Assembly: GCA_036245805.1 (NCBI GenBank) | Contig: BTRK01000006.1 | Coordinates: 10,076,365-10,140,364, forward strand | Reading direction: 5' to 3' | Origin: Pristionchus mayeri | Taxonomy: Eukaryota; Nematoda; Chromadorea; Rhabditida; Neodiplogasteridae | DNA: 64,000 nucleotides | In this document: positions 1 through 11,350 of the stretch, piece after piece | Position numbering within the stretch: position 1 is the stretch's first letter | How the letters are laid out: every line of letters starts with the position of its first letter | Position numbers and translations under genes: made by a program | The notes under the pieces: generated by a model | What the model saw: only the letters and a program-made list of their open reading frames with translations | Database searches by the model: none | What the model was told of the DNA's origin: nothing

Positions 1-113
1 TTTTCCATTAAACATATTTTTTTTATAAAAACGGTTTTCGTTGCTTGCCTTGGTATATATTAACTGCATACATTTATCTTGCTCATAATATGGAAGAAGG
101 TATGTAAATTTAC

Positions 114-1646
114 CAAGATGCGTTTCTCTGTGCGTGTTGAGTGCTCCGATAGAGGAGAGCTTTTTGCCGCAATTCTCGCAAGGAAATGTGTGCTGCTTGC
201 GAGGATCTCCGTCTGCTGAAAATCAACAAAATTACAAATTAAAAATAAAATTGACACCCAAAAAATTGACCCGCAATTCGCCAAAGACATTGTACAACAA
301 TAATCTCAATTGCATCATTTCGAATAGCGATATTCATGCCTGGTATGCTCGCTAATTTTACTCGCAAAGCAAAAGGCGTTAATAGAGAAGCATTTTTTTA
401 GGAAATATAAGCAAGAATGGTCGCGAAACAATAAACTAACGCAAATGGCTGAGCATATGACGCCGTAGGGAGCCTGGAGTGGAGCAGCGAACACTGCAGA
501 TGTTGCACTGGTGAGGTTTCCTCGCCGCTTCATCATCTGTTATTCATTCATCCAATGTTGATTTGTTTTTGTTTTCCAATATTGTATGCTCATAAGAACA
601 GTTAGCACAACATAGCAAAAGCAATTTAAAAAAACGTTCCTTTGTGAGTTTGCTTGTGAAATTCAAAGTAGAGCTTTGACGTACAAATCTTATCACATTT
701 ATCACATTTCCAAGGGTAGATTCCTTAAAAATTTCGTTCAATGGGCACACTATGCATTGGAATCAGGGCTGTGCAAAAATTTTATGATCTTTTCATTCCT
801 CTTGTTCTCTCGCCGGTCGGACAGCGTAGAAATAATTTTTTTTTAATCATAAAATTTTTGCACACCACACCCCATGTTGGAATCTCAAGTAGGATATCAA
901 TTCAACGTCAAATTGTGCATATTGTTGTCAAGTTCAAAATTATAGTGCGATAGCTAGGAAAAAGGTCGGGTAGAGTATGAACAGTGAGAGGGGATGTGAA
1001 TGTCCAGCAATGCAAGAAGTGCCAAAATCTCACCCGAATGTGTCCGTTCGTGGATCTTGAGCGCACCAATCTGAGTGAACCTCTTCGAGCAAATACTGCA
1101 TTGGAATGGACGCCTGTCCTCTTCGTTGTCTAAATGTTTTCGAGATTTTATTTACACTCCAATAATTATGATGAACTTTAGTTTTTGGCTCGATGCTTAT
1201 CCTATATTTTTAGATTGAAAAATGTGGTATCGAAATGTGAAAAAAGTACATAAGAAAGAATACGAAAAAAGCGTACCTAGATGTGACCGTTTGTGAATGG
1301 CTAAGGCCATGCTTGATGAATAGATCTTCTGACAAGTTTCGCAAATCAATTGCTTTCTCGTAGCTGCATGGATATTTCGCTTGTGGTGGCAAAGAGATTC
1401 CGACGACTTGAACGTTGTTCCACACCGGTCGCATTCTAATCTATTCAATGTTCCATTTCCATCCCGTTTGTGATGATATTGGGACTCTTTCGATGATTTT
1501 AGTGCTTTCTTCGCAAATGATTCATTCCTGTCTTGATCGATGTCATAATTGTTCCAATTAGATTCCGACCCATTTTCATTTTTAGAATATTCTTCGTCTG
1601 AGTATTTTTCATCAATTCCTTTATCAGATTGAGATCTCCGAGTGCG
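114..1646 (-). CDS. C2H2 zinc-finger protein, internal and 3' exons
   Basis: Five exons on the minus strand read as C2H2 zinc-finger coding sequence: 1277-1646, 1034-1129, about 636-723, 441-536 and 114-215. The first has an acidic, Asn/Ser/Lys-rich stretch and then two fingers (CDRCGTTF...HHKRNIH and CETCQKIY...HKRSH). Each later exon holds one finger (CSICSKRF...HERTH, CDKCDKIC...HKQTH, CNICSVRC...HMLSH, CENCGKKL...HRETH). Exons 1, 2, 4 and 5 join in phase 1 with normal GT/AG sites. The third does not: its only nearby GT donor leaves phase 2, so a splice site there may be damaged or misread. The gene continues beyond the window's left edge and its 5' end is not identified; a foldback element lies 27 bp upstream of the first visible exon. 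Such proteins usually bind DNA in the nucleus; the target is unknown. Confidence 0.8.
766..873. mobile_element. Small hairpin MITE in a zinc-finger intron
   Basis: Left end GGGCTGTGCAAAAATTTTAT is matched inverted by ATAAAATTTTTGCACACCAC on the right, with a loop of about 55 bp. No coding capacity. It lies in the intron between the second and third visible zinc-finger exons. No clear target duplication was established. Confidence 0.6.
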
Positions 1647-2537
1647 CTGAAACAAGACAAAATTTTCCTTATGAGCTCGTTTTCGTAAGAGTCTGGCACC
1701 ATCAAAAAATGTTCATTCTCTGAAACTTTGTGTTTTGATGTTCTCGAGTATTGCGATGACGATGGGAATATTTATTTTGACCGTAGACCAACCGTTGATG
1801 CAGATGACGTCGCGACTAAACTAAATATTTACTCATTTCTCAAGCCTAAATACCCCTAAAATTAAGAGAATTGGTTTCCGGTGTCAATATTTTATCGCGA
1901 ATGCGATTATATTTTTCATTTTTCAAAATTATTAAAAATAACCGAGTAATCATAATTCTTCGTAGAGCCAAGGGCAATCGGTGAGAGTGACACCAATCTG
2001 ACCGGAATGATATGAAAAAATTTAATGTGTTTTTGAATTTTCAAAAAAACATCTGGATAAGGATTTATGCAAAGGATTTTTGCAAAAAAGTGAGTGGTAT
2101 TCTATCTAAATCTGAGGATTTTCATCTTCTCGATCCTTTGATCTACCCGAGCCTCTGCCTCAGAGTGACCTCTCTTCCCTCCTCTGCCCCACGTCTTTGA
2201 GAGACAATGGAAGGGAAGAGAGTGCAGACACTCTGAGGCAGAGACTCGGGTAGATCAAAGGATCGGGGAGATGAGAATCCTCCGATTTAGATAGAAGACC
2301 ACTCACCTTATTTTGCAAAAAAATCCTTATCCAGATGTGTTTTTGAAAATTCAAAACACATTAAATTTTTTAACATCATTCCGGTCAGATTGGTGTCACT
2401 CTCACCGACGAAAAGTTATGATTACTCGGATATTTTTAATAATTTTGAAAAATGAAATATATTCGCGATAAAATATTGACACCAGAAACCAATTCTCTTA
2501 ATTTTAGAATTTAGGCTTGAGAAATGAGTAAATATTA

Positions 2538-3790
2538 GGCTGTCCCATAAGTTTCCGTACATCCTATATTAAATTCATACGAAACGCTACTGAATGTTTG
2601 GACGCATTCTTTATCAAGTGCGATTTGTGAACTAAGTATTGCATCATATTTCCCAAACGAAATGTCTTTGATTGCTACAGCCAACTAGTCACAACATCTA
2701 AATTAGCAAAGACGACAACGCTATATACGAGGTCAATTTTACTACATTCGTCCCTCCTCGGTTTCTACACTAACGAAGCCTACCCGGAACTGGTCCGTAT
2801 AAAAGTTGCTGAGGCCCTTATCGTACCACCTGCTTTGCTTGAAACGTGCTCTTCAAGAAATGCGACTTTTATGTCGATGAAGATACCCTGTCACATCGGC
2901 ACCCTATGAATGATTCCCGCTCTGTTCTAACGTAGGTTAAGGGTAACCCTGAGCAGAGTAGGCGCACATTGTAGAAGAAGAAGAGTGCTCTAAATCCATT
3001 GGTTGTCCGAACCCTCACTCAATAAGGGAAGGTTCCGTAACTCCCTCATTCGATTTATCTCGATTTCACGGAGGCGCGAGCGAAATAAAGAATGAAGGTG
3101 TGTCAGCAATTGCTCAGCCGCGGATCCACTCTTCAACTGACCAATTCCGTCTTCGCTGTGGATGACAAGTGGATCACCTATGATAACCCCGAGAGGGTAC
3201 TGCAGTGGTTGGATTCCGATGAAAAGCGGCAGGCAATATCGAAGAAAGAAGTACACGGAAAGAAGAATCTAATCACTTTCTTCGTCTTGAGGCTCGGCCC
3301 CGTCTACTGGAATTTTCATCCTGAAGTTGCCACCATAAAAGCTGAGTAATTTACTGCTCAGCTGAATAAGATGGCTATCAGAGTCCCTACCAGACTCGTT
3401 ATCCAAAGAAATATCTTGATCCTCACAGACAATGCGAGGCCGCTTCACGCAAAAATCACTCAGAATAATCTGAACAAACTTGGAATCGAATGGATACCCC
3501 ATCCCCCGTATTCATCGGATATTTCCCCTTGCGATTACCGCTACTTCCGATTTATCTATGCTTTCAATCGCGGAAAGAAATTCTCCAAACGAGATGCACT
3601 CAATAGAAACTTGAATGAATGAACTCTAAGTCCCAGTAATTCAGGAGGATTGGAATCGATACCCTGCCTGATCGATGGTAGTAGGTGGTGGGAGGCAAGG
3701 GGCATACACTGTTTACTAAGTATAAATAATTGTGAAAGAAATAAAGAAAACAAAATAAAACAAAAAAGTCCGGGAACTTATGGGACACCC
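2538..3790 (+). mobile_element. mariner-family DNA transposon, degenerate
   Basis: A 1253 bp element with inverted ends (GGCTGTCCCATAAGTTTCCG on the left; inverse of GGGTGTCCCATAAGTTCCCG on the right) and TA on both flanks (2536-2537 and 3791-3792). Length, TIR style and TA target are typical of mariner. It is inserted in the right arm of the foldback element at 1673-3968, so it is the younger of the two insertions. Confidence 0.93.
3092..3622 (+). pseudogene. mariner transposase catalytic region, broken
   Basis: Recognisable mariner transposase: the first catalytic Asp sits in VDDKWITYDNPER, the second in LTDNARP and the third in SDISPCDY. The last two are 34 residues apart, the D34D signature of mariner. 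HPPYSSDISP is also diagnostic. The reading frame is interrupted by an in-frame TAA at 3347-3349; the same frame continues at 3371. The upstream DNA-binding half is too decayed to read as one frame. The element is therefore dead, although its three acidic residues survive. Confidence 0.9.
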
Positions 3791-3972
3791 TAATATTTAG
3801 TTTAGTCGCGACGTCATCTGCATCAACGGTTGATTTACGATCAAAATAAATGTGCCCGTCGTCACCGCCATACTCGAGAACATCAAAACACAAAGTTTCA
3901 GAGAATGACCATTTTTTGATGGTGCCAACTATAGTCAGATTTTGTCTGGTTCTTACGCAAACGGGCTCTTAT

Positions 3973-4205
3973 AAAAAGCAAAGGTACATCCCGTCTTCGA
4001 GGCCAGCTCGCGGGAGAACACTGCTATGCCAGTTTCAATTTGGGCGGATTCAGTCTGGATTGCCCACCTTTCGCCAGACCTATTTACCTGCGTGATCTAG
4101 TCACGACTACCAATTCCCCGCCCACAATGAGTAGGCGCCTTGGTGGGGCGGAGACGGTGTCACGGCCGGGAATCGAACCCGGGTGGGATGAAATGGGAAT
4201 TTCCA
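3973..4205 (-). mobile_element. tRNA-derived SINE
   Basis: On the minus strand this contains CCCGGGTTCGATTCCCG, a good RNA polymerase III B box, followed by a body ending in CGAGCTGGCCTCGAAGACGG and a GTACCTTTGC tail. Its end shares the words CCCGCGAG, CTCGAAG and GGGATGTACCTTT with the shorter SINE at 44164-44276. No convincing A box is seen, so this may be a 5'-truncated copy. It directly abuts the right end of the foldback element. Confidence 0.65.
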
Positions 4206-5670
4206 TCATATTCCTTATAAATATGATGAAAATTATATTATTCCCCATTGCAAGGATATACGATTGTGACTTCATTCCAATCTATATAACCCTAGATCAA
4301 TACCTTCTTGAACTCTAGGAGGTTTAGTTGAAGTTCTTCCCTCTCAGCAATCCATTCCATCGCGTGTTTCGTTGACGCGCCCAGTCCGTGCAGCAAGACT
4401 CGAAGTGGGGACTCGCTAAATCAATAATAATGTATTGTGTGCTAGAGTTGGCGAATACAAATTAGATGTTGTAGGGACATTAGATAACTATAATACGATT
4501 TCATAAATAGACTTACGCATTCACATCCGATTCCGGAACGAGAAGTATCTTCTCGAGTGAAAAGACAGCCAGGCGAAGTGCCTAGACTTTGTAGATTTTG
4601 AAAACGTGACTGAAATCAACACAACCTCTTGGATCTCTTTATCCCTCGACGAATTCATTAACAGATCTGATGTGTGATGTAAATCGTTTTCGATTCGGCC
4701 GAGATTCGAGGCCTGAAAATACAAGGTCAAGTCGTTATTGAACGAAGCCACTTCTTACCTGCTCGAGTACTGGTATATCCTCGATACAATCAGAACAAAC
4801 TTGAATATCCATCCTTATCTGAGAAAAATACATCACCAAAGGTTCATTGATGCGATGCTAATTGATACACAGATTGGTCAAAACTTAGTAGTAGTGTAGG
4901 AAATGGTCCTGCACACGAGGTAAAATATAACAATAAATATGCAAATAAGGAGTATTTAATTTGAGTAATGAGATCGGGAGGGTGGATATCCCGCCAAGTT
5001 TGAGAGATAGAAAGAAAGAGAGAGAGAGACGCCTTCCCGCCAATCGTTGTAAAAGAAGCAAGATGTGCCACAGGGAAATTTATTGTCTTTGTGGCTAAAT
5101 AGAAGTGAGAGCTATTCGATACAAAATAAATTGACACGCACATAACTAAGTTGAAAAATATGTCAACGTGTACACTAGGGTAAAGTTGGCTGGGAAATGG
5201 GATTGACTCTGCACACGCTCTCGCTTATCTGAGTGTTGGGAGCCAGATAGGCAAACCAGATACAATTAATATACCATTTCCAATGAAGGCATCCCTCTCT
5301 AAGGCATCTGAATACTTCCCCCCTGTTATGAAATTGTCAATTGCTGATGAACAGCTTATGTATTCGTTCTCGAAGAGGGCCTGTCTGCTGGCGGAGATGG
5401 TCGTCGTTGAAGAAACTGATGCGATTTGCATTTTGAAATCAGAACATGATGACGTTGTTTCACTGTCAATATTGCATCAAGTAGTTGGCTTCAAGGTGGC
5501 TTCAAAAAAGGCTACTGAATTTTCCGAATTGATTTCATATATGCCATCAGTTCAATATATTGTTGCCATAATTAACAGTGGCATTTGCTACTGGCGCGAT
5601 CAGGGTTGTTGACTTTAGAGGTTCAGATGGGTATTGAATAACGTTATTTAGCGAAATACAAATGCATTTC
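4206..5670. other. Gene-poor stretch
   Basis: No convincing gene is seen. The open frames here are short and lack paired splice sites or recognisable domains. A short AG-rich tract lies at about 5010-5032. A 109-residue open frame at 5283-5612 (plus) resembles no family I know and is probably chance. Confidence 0.5.
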
Positions 5671-5673
5671 CGG

Positions 5674-5753
5674 CACTGGGTCGGACGAGAGCTATGACAT
5701 CATGCCGCTTTGATACATCAAAGGCGGCGTCATCGTTCTCATGCGACCTAGTC
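5674..5753. mobile_element. Hairpin MITE, CACTAGGTCGG family
   Basis: CACTGGGTCGGACGAGAGCT pairs with the inverted end near ATGCGACCTAGTCG; the middle holds GCTTTGATACATCAAAGGCG. Related hairpins lie at 29802-29880, 45240-45320 and 45847-45933, all built from a GAGAACTATGACGTCAT core. Too small to code for anything. Confidence 0.65.
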
Positions 5754-6039
5754 GCGCATTTACATACCTTGAACGGAAGTAGTTTTTGTTGCCCCAGGCT
5801 TTGTGGGAGCTCCTGAAAGTATTACCAATCTTTCCGATAGAGGGGAACGATCTCTTCAACCGAGGATCTTCTTCTCAGTGAGACTATTCATACTAAGTCC
5901 AAGTGACAACTCAAAAAAATGATTACCAGACACACTACCTAGTGCTGATTTCCAATTCAAATTACAGTAAGAAGTATTGAGAAACACGAATTCGTTCTTC
6001 ATCACCTTGACGTAACCATTGTGCAATGATATTTGTGTA

Positions 6040-6200
6040 CTGTGAGAACAGAAAGCGTAGTTCGTGGTGTGGCGGCGAGATTTAGTACATTCGAATCTAA
6101 ATATACGCGGAGCACGGAGGAAAAAATGTTCCGCAAATATTCGAACAAAATATGATGGCTCTCGCCACCGCACAACGGACTACGCTTTCTGTTCTCACAG
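6040..6200. mobile_element. 161 bp Tc1/mariner-type MITE
   Basis: Begins CTGTGAGAACAGAAAGCGTA and ends with the near-perfect inverse, TACGCTTTCTGTTCTCACAG, with TA immediately outside both ends. The pairing extends about 40 bp into each side (GTGGTGTGGCGGCGAG against CTCGCCACCGCAC). TA target and terminal CAG/CTG suggest mobilisation by a Tc1/mariner transposase (inference). Confidence 0.75.
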
Positions 6201-6202
6201 TA

Positions 6203-7700
6203 ATGCCATATTTATTTGAGCTGATCTCAATCCACGAACCAGGAAAAGATGAGGTGCAGGTGTGTCATTGTTGGTAATGCAACCTCTGTGGATGATGTTT
6301 TTGGAATTTTGAACACGCTCAACGAAGCAACGGTTTCCCTGGAAAAATATACGAGTTATGTATATTATTTACGAACGGATGCTCAACGAGATTCGAATAA
6401 TAATAATGTTGTTACGATACTCATATTGAGTGTTCTTCCGCGTGCCCAGTCTCGAAGAAAGGATATACGTGTACCTTCCCCTATATAAAGATACCGTATG
6501 TTTTCACTCCTCACAATGATGATGAAATATAAGCAAAACACGGGGGCCTGGTGGGGGCGGGGCAGTCGTAACTTCTTGATAAACTGTTCTACCTGGCACG
6601 TAGCACTTCCATTCCTTTGCGAGTAGCATGTGACCTTTGATTTTTCTATTTTTTTTATTTTGATTTGTTTACCTCACCAGACTTGCTCACTCATCAGTTT
6701 CTCAGCACAATTATCTTGCTGAAATTTTAGTTTTAAATTATGTATTTTTTAAATTAAATCGGTACCGTATCGCATAAACAGCGCAACTGGTCATATGTAC
6801 TGTACTCAAATCGCGCACACGAGCCATGACGAAGTAGACTGCAAGGAAAATTTTCCAGATCTAAGATTAATTAGAGTGGGAGTTTGTCATTTGGGTAATC
6901 TTTGTGTTTGAGCTAAATGATGCTTTTGGAACACTTCGAAACAAAAACCATTAGTCAACTTCTTTAGAGATCTGTAATGGTCATCTAAAATGATACACCC
7001 AAGCTGAGCGCTCGATACTAGATCGGATATAAACCCAACGAAAATGAAAAAAATGCCGAAACAGTGGGAACGATTGGGGCTAAAAGAAAAAAGGGAGGGG
7101 GCTCACTCGTTCACACTGGTGAACCATCGATATTCGCATCGTTGACGCGGTAAGCCCCCGTCTGAAGCGGAGCTTTCGCAAGCCAAGCAGTTCTGAATGG
7201 TCAAATGGATGTGAATCCGCGTTGATATGGGTGCCAGAGGCGAGAAGAGAGGATAGGAGGAGGCGGGGCAATTGACGTACTGTATCTGCTCCACAGGTCA
7301 GATTCCCGCCAGTATACTCAGGAAGATGAATAGAATCTGAGTTTGGAGCTAAACAATTGGTACTTTAGGTAACAAATATTTAGCTGTTGACCCTTTCTTG
7401 CATACAAAGTATGGCCCAAACGCGTCATAAACGCAGCGACCATTCAAGAATTGAAAAAAGCCTTCCCACTAAGGCATTTTTGCTTCTGAAAATACGGAAA
7501 AATATTCTTTAAAAAATAAACATGCTAGAGTCAGACAATGTCGTTATCATCGCAAAATTTGCCGATAATGGTCATGACTGAAATAAAAATCACACCGTCG
7601 GTTTGACAACTCCGGTGGATTGACTGCCAGTGATAAGACAGTAATCGCCAACGCAGGTCTTTCTAAATTTGAAAAAAAAACATTATTAATGAGCATGCAA
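6203..7700. other. Intergenic, nothing recognised
   Basis: I see no supported gene, RNA or mobile element here. The short overlapping frames near 7080-7294 lie in a GC-rich patch and read in two frames equally well, which argues against coding. Confidence 0.45.
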
Positions 7701-7717
7701 ATGTCCTTACTTCTTAC

Positions 7718-7846
7718 TTATATAACTAAATAGTAGTCGCGAGGTTGCTCGTAGGAGGGGATGTTGTGAATCATGTCACGGCATACGATAGCGAAAGAGG
7801 AGGATAACAAGCATAGCACTATAAGCGAGAGTGCCCGACTCATCAT
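7718..7846 (-). CDS. Possible small secreted peptide
   Basis: A 42-residue frame starting at a double Met. It opens with a typical signal peptide (MMSRALSLIVLCLLSSSFA), followed by about 23 residues with one Cys and ending RDYYLVI. The frame is open further upstream (to 7960), so the signal-like stretch could instead be an internal membrane segment of a longer exon. No family recognised and no clear 3' splice partner. Low confidence that it is a gene. Confidence 0.3.
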   Translation of the reverse strand: MMSRALSLIVLCLLSSSFAIVCRDMIHNIPSYEQPRDYYLVI

Positions 7847-8359
7847 TTGCATATGTGATCCCGCGTTCTCGAAATAATACTCCCACCCACTAGAGTATAC
7901 TTCACCACACTGCGTTTCATCCTCCCCCATATACTCGCTCCAAGTTGAAATCCATTTCAACCTGTATCCAATTTACGGCAAACTACGGTATACGAGTGGC
8001 CAACGCATAGCATGTTATAAACGCATGATCTTCTGAACACAAACACCTCGACACTAACGTCTCTTTACTCCGCACGCTCTCTCACTGTGTGAAAAGCCCA
8101 TCAATTTAGAGAGACGCTAAAGCGGATTCGCTCGCCAGTACTGCGATTTGTCATAGGCTTAGTTTTATCTCGAACATGGAAAAGAGTGAAAGACAGGTGA
8201 GGGTTGAGGAGGGAGTATAGAATCAGGTGAAGGAGTGGAAGTTTGAAATTAGGAGGAAGCGACTCCGTCATCCTGCATATATGTGTGTTGACTCGATCAA
8301 CTTCACAGTCAAGTAAGTTTCATGGAATTAATGGCATAATTTATTCAAACAGTTGTACA

Positions 8360-8551
8360 TCAACGTTGAGATGATAAGTAACCTAATGCAAGTCGCTTAG
8401 ATTTTCCGAAGAACATTTCGGATAGTGTTATGATGCTCTCGAACAGGTTAGTGTCGTTCTTATCGTTGAGAGTCCGCTCGGATGCAGAAGGTGGAAGAGA
8501 CAGAAGAAGTTGTTGAAGTTGTTGCTGCAAAGCGCTTGAAACTCCAATCAA
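8360..8551 (-). CDS. Possible coding exon, Gln-rich
   Basis: A minus-strand frame with SALQQQLQQLLLSLPPSASE, then NDTNLFESIITLSEMFFGKS and KR. The composition looks coding and an upstream open frame precedes it, but I could not assign splice sites with confidence. GKSKR could be a dibasic processing site; that alone does not support a neuropeptide call. It may belong to the same transcript as the signal-like frame at 7718-7960 downstream. Confidence 0.3.
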   Translation of the reverse strand: MIGVSSALQQQLQQLLLSLPPSASERTLNDKNDTNLFESIITLSEMFFGKSKRLALGYLSSQR

Positions 8552-8699
8552 TCCGTTTTTTCCTCAGCTGACTTAAAGTTACCAGATGAGGACGAAATTG
8601 ACCCCCTATTTTTTGTCCTCCATCGAATAGCCGATGGCTGAATTAGTTGAGAATGAATAAACAAAAATGCTTTTTTTTGCAGCCACTTCAAGCGATTTT

Positions 8700-8925
8700 A
8701 CAGTCGTCATGGGACGATTACGCTTGGTGGTGTAGTGCGGTGAGGCCGACTACTGTTTGGACTGCGTATCCCTGCTGTCCAAGGTGCTTCTAGGGAACGA
8801 TACATTTCGCGACCGGGGTCACTACCAATTAACCGACCCCGGGGGGATGGAGGGCTTGGTCTGCCTCGGCGGGGGATCGAACTCAGGTCCCTTGTATAGC
8901 GAGTGGCGCCTCCGATTAATTATCG
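8700..8925 (-). mobile_element. Probable tRNA-derived SINE
   Basis: On the minus strand GAGTTCGATCCCCC fits a polymerase III B box, preceded by CGCCACTCGCTATACAAGGG, which reads like the 3' half of a tRNA. The body is GC-rich compared with its AT-rich surroundings and contains an internal CGGGG/CCCCG inverted pair. Different in sequence from the SINE at 3973-4205. A box not seen. Confidence 0.5.
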
Positions 8926-9253
8926 TCGATTTTCAAAATTAAATGACGAATTATCGCAAATTTATCAATTTATGAATTATATGCCAATCGATCGGGAAGG
9001 ACCTCTGAAAACCAAAAATTCGAATTAGTTCTTTATCTGCCCGAGCCACAACATCCCGGGGAGTCCCGTTTTCATGTAGGGATCTGACCGGACTGTAGTT
9101 ATCATCGGCCTAGTGCCGTTTAGTTCATTAACAGGGTCAGTACTGACTTGCACAAATAATTGGCGGAGTGGAATCGGTCAATCCAGCAACGGTCGTTCAT
9201 GCAAGCGAAGGAATTTCCATTGAGGCAGCCCTGGCGCTGCGAATAGTGACGTA

Positions 9254-10701
9254 CAGTAGCGCTCAAAAGTATTGAAACGATTTGAATTTTTCATATAACT
9301 TTTTCTACCGTTGACTTAGCAAGTTCGATGTTGGGGCGCTATATACCAAATCAATAGAAGAATACGATGCGAGTATTGCGTCATCACGTGCCTCATAACT
9401 AATTGCGTAGTGATGACGCAATCGAATTTCACTTTTTCAAACAGGCTTTATTCTTACATAGATTTTGTCCTACTCGCCACACTTTCTGTGGTTGGAGTCA
9501 TGCCCGAGGCCTACCCAGAAAAAAATTATGAGGTTGCTGCGCGACCGCACGTTTGCTGCAGCCTTGCTGCAAAAAGGGGGTCCGAAATTCAGATCTCGGC
9601 TTCACGACCAGCTAGAGACTCGTTCAAAGTACCAAAATGATCCTCATTGCGATCCCAGGTGATCCTGTGAATATGGAAAGGATATTCCAAAATTTGCCCT
9701 CAGGGCATGGAAAATCACTTTTTCACATGACCACTTTTTGGAGATTCATAACTACGTAGCAACTGTATATAAAAATCTGGATTTTGCTTAGTCATATTCA
9801 TTATGTTGTATATATGGTTCCCTACTTTTTAGAATGTTTGAAAATATTTCCTGCCTTCGGCGATCGTTTATCGGAGGTGCACCGTGGTCCTGATTGCATG
9901 ACCCTTCGATAACTTTTTTTTGCGGGAGAGTTAAGGAAAACTTTTGTTATTGTGTGTACAAGTCCAACTTGTTCTGGGGAACTGATCCCCAACTTTTTTT
10001 TAAATGTTTGAACAACTCTGGGCACACTTGGAGATAGAGCGCAGACGAAAATAGCGGGCCGGGGACTCGAAAGTGAATCCGAAAAACGATCGCCGAAGGC
10101 AGGACAGATATTCAAACAATCTAAAAAGTAGGGAACCATATATATACAACATAATGAATATGACTAAGCAAAAACCCGATTTTTATATACAGTTCCTACG
10201 TAGTTATGAATCTCCAAAAAGTGGTCATGTGAAAAAAGTGATTTTCCATGCCCTGAGGGCAAATTTTGGAATATCCTTTCCATATTCACAGGATCCCCTG
10301 GGATAGCGATGAGGATCATTTTGGTGCTTTGAACGAGTCTCTAGCTGGTCTAGAAGCCGCGATCTGAATTTCAGACCCCCTTTTGCAGCAAGGCTGCAGC
10401 AAATGTGCGGTCGCGCAGCAACCTCAAAAAAAATTTCTGGGAAGGTCTCGGAGATGACTCCAACCACAGAAAGTGTGGCGAGTAGGAAAAACTCTATGTA
10501 TGAATAAAGTCTGTTTGAAAAAGTGAAATTCGATTGCGTCATCACTACGCAATTAGTTATGAGGCACGTGATGACGCAATACTCGCATCGTATTCTTCGA
10601 TTGATTTGGTATATAGCGCCCCAACATCGAACTTGCTAAGTCAACGGTAGAAAAAGTTATACGAAAAATTCAAATCGTTTCAATACTTTTGAGCGCTACT
10701 G
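9254..10701. mobile_element. 1.45 kb Tc1-like foldback element
   Basis: Ends CAGTAGCGCTCAAAAGTATT and its inverse, each flanked by TA (9252-9253, 10702-10703). The style CAGT...CAAAAGTATTGAAAC is that of Tc1-family termini. The two arms (about 9254-9873 and 10085-10701) are near-complete inverted copies around a loop of about 210 bp. Within them the open frames are mirrored pairs, not a transposase. Inferred to be a non-autonomous foldback mobilised in trans. Confidence 0.82.
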
Positions 10702-10703
10702 TA

Positions 10704-11280
10704 TATTTAGAACAATTATACAAAAAAATCGTTTTAAAAAAACGAACAAATTGCAACAAAAAAAACTCACAAAGGTAGAATACGGGGACGGCTCGCCATA
10801 ATCATGACCAGCGTAGCAGATATCACCTTGGCTTCCTGTGAAATTACCCAGAAATTGTTAATTACACTTATACAATGTGAATTCAAAGTCAGAGCATAAA
10901 GGATGCCTCAGTAAAACAACGAATCGATCCTTTCGACGCACGTTTAATTGCGATCTTGGGGGTTTCTCCGTGCTGTTTCACTGCATATCACAGATTGCGA
11001 TATTGGGAAGAAGAACAACAGTAGGAGAGGTATGGCAAAGCGCCGGTAGAGCATCATGTGAGAATGAAAGAAAGAAAATTAGTGGGGGAAATGGCTGGAA
11101 CAATAACAATGCCGAGTGATCATGTGATCCCTAGTGTAAACTCATCCACAATCTACAATCGCCCCAAACCCAGGTTAGCTTTTGTTTGCCGCAAGGGGTG
11201 GCCGAGCAAAACTTGAAATAGTTTTAAAAACAATTTAGCATTGGGTATTTAGACGTTTCGTGATCGGTAATATCTGGTAA
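10704..11280. other. Intergenic, nothing recognised
   Basis: AT-rich start followed by mixed sequence without a supported gene or repeat. Confidence 0.4.
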
Positions 11281-11284
11281 GCCA

Positions 11285-11350
11285 CAGCGTTCTTGACCGA
11301 CAGAGAAGGAATCTGAATCGAACTGCAATCAGGCAACTTGAGATCCTACC
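11285..11350 (-). pseudogene. Isolated exon-like fragment
   Basis: On the minus strand this reads LKLPDCSSIQIPSLSVKNAV, preceded by an acceptor-like TTTTTCGGTAG. A near-identical exon occurs at about 58690-58762. No matching neighbouring exons are visible here, so it looks like a dispersed copy of one exon. Family not recognised. Confidence 0.45.

Larger units (their letters stand above)
1673..3968. mobile_element. Palindromic foldback element, GAGCCCGTTTGCG family, carrying a mariner
   Basis: Starts GAGCTCGTTTTCGTAAGAGT and ends with the inverted equivalent ending in GGGCTC, flanked by TTAT on both sides (1669-1672 and 3969-3972). The arms pair along most of their length around a centre near 2200. 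Without the inserted mariner (2538-3790) the element is about 1.04 kb. Elements with matching ends occur at 16237-17258, 19110-19826 and 38471-39187. No transposase of its own; inferred to be non-autonomous. The four-base AT-rich target duplications (TTAT, ATAT, TTAA) resemble piggyBac-type TTAA targeting, but that link is inference. Confidence 0.8.

Noticed and set aside
5225..5612. Overlapping 109- and 68-residue frames on opposite strands
   Set aside because: Neither has a recognisable domain or supported splice sites; coding evidence is no better on one strand than the other.
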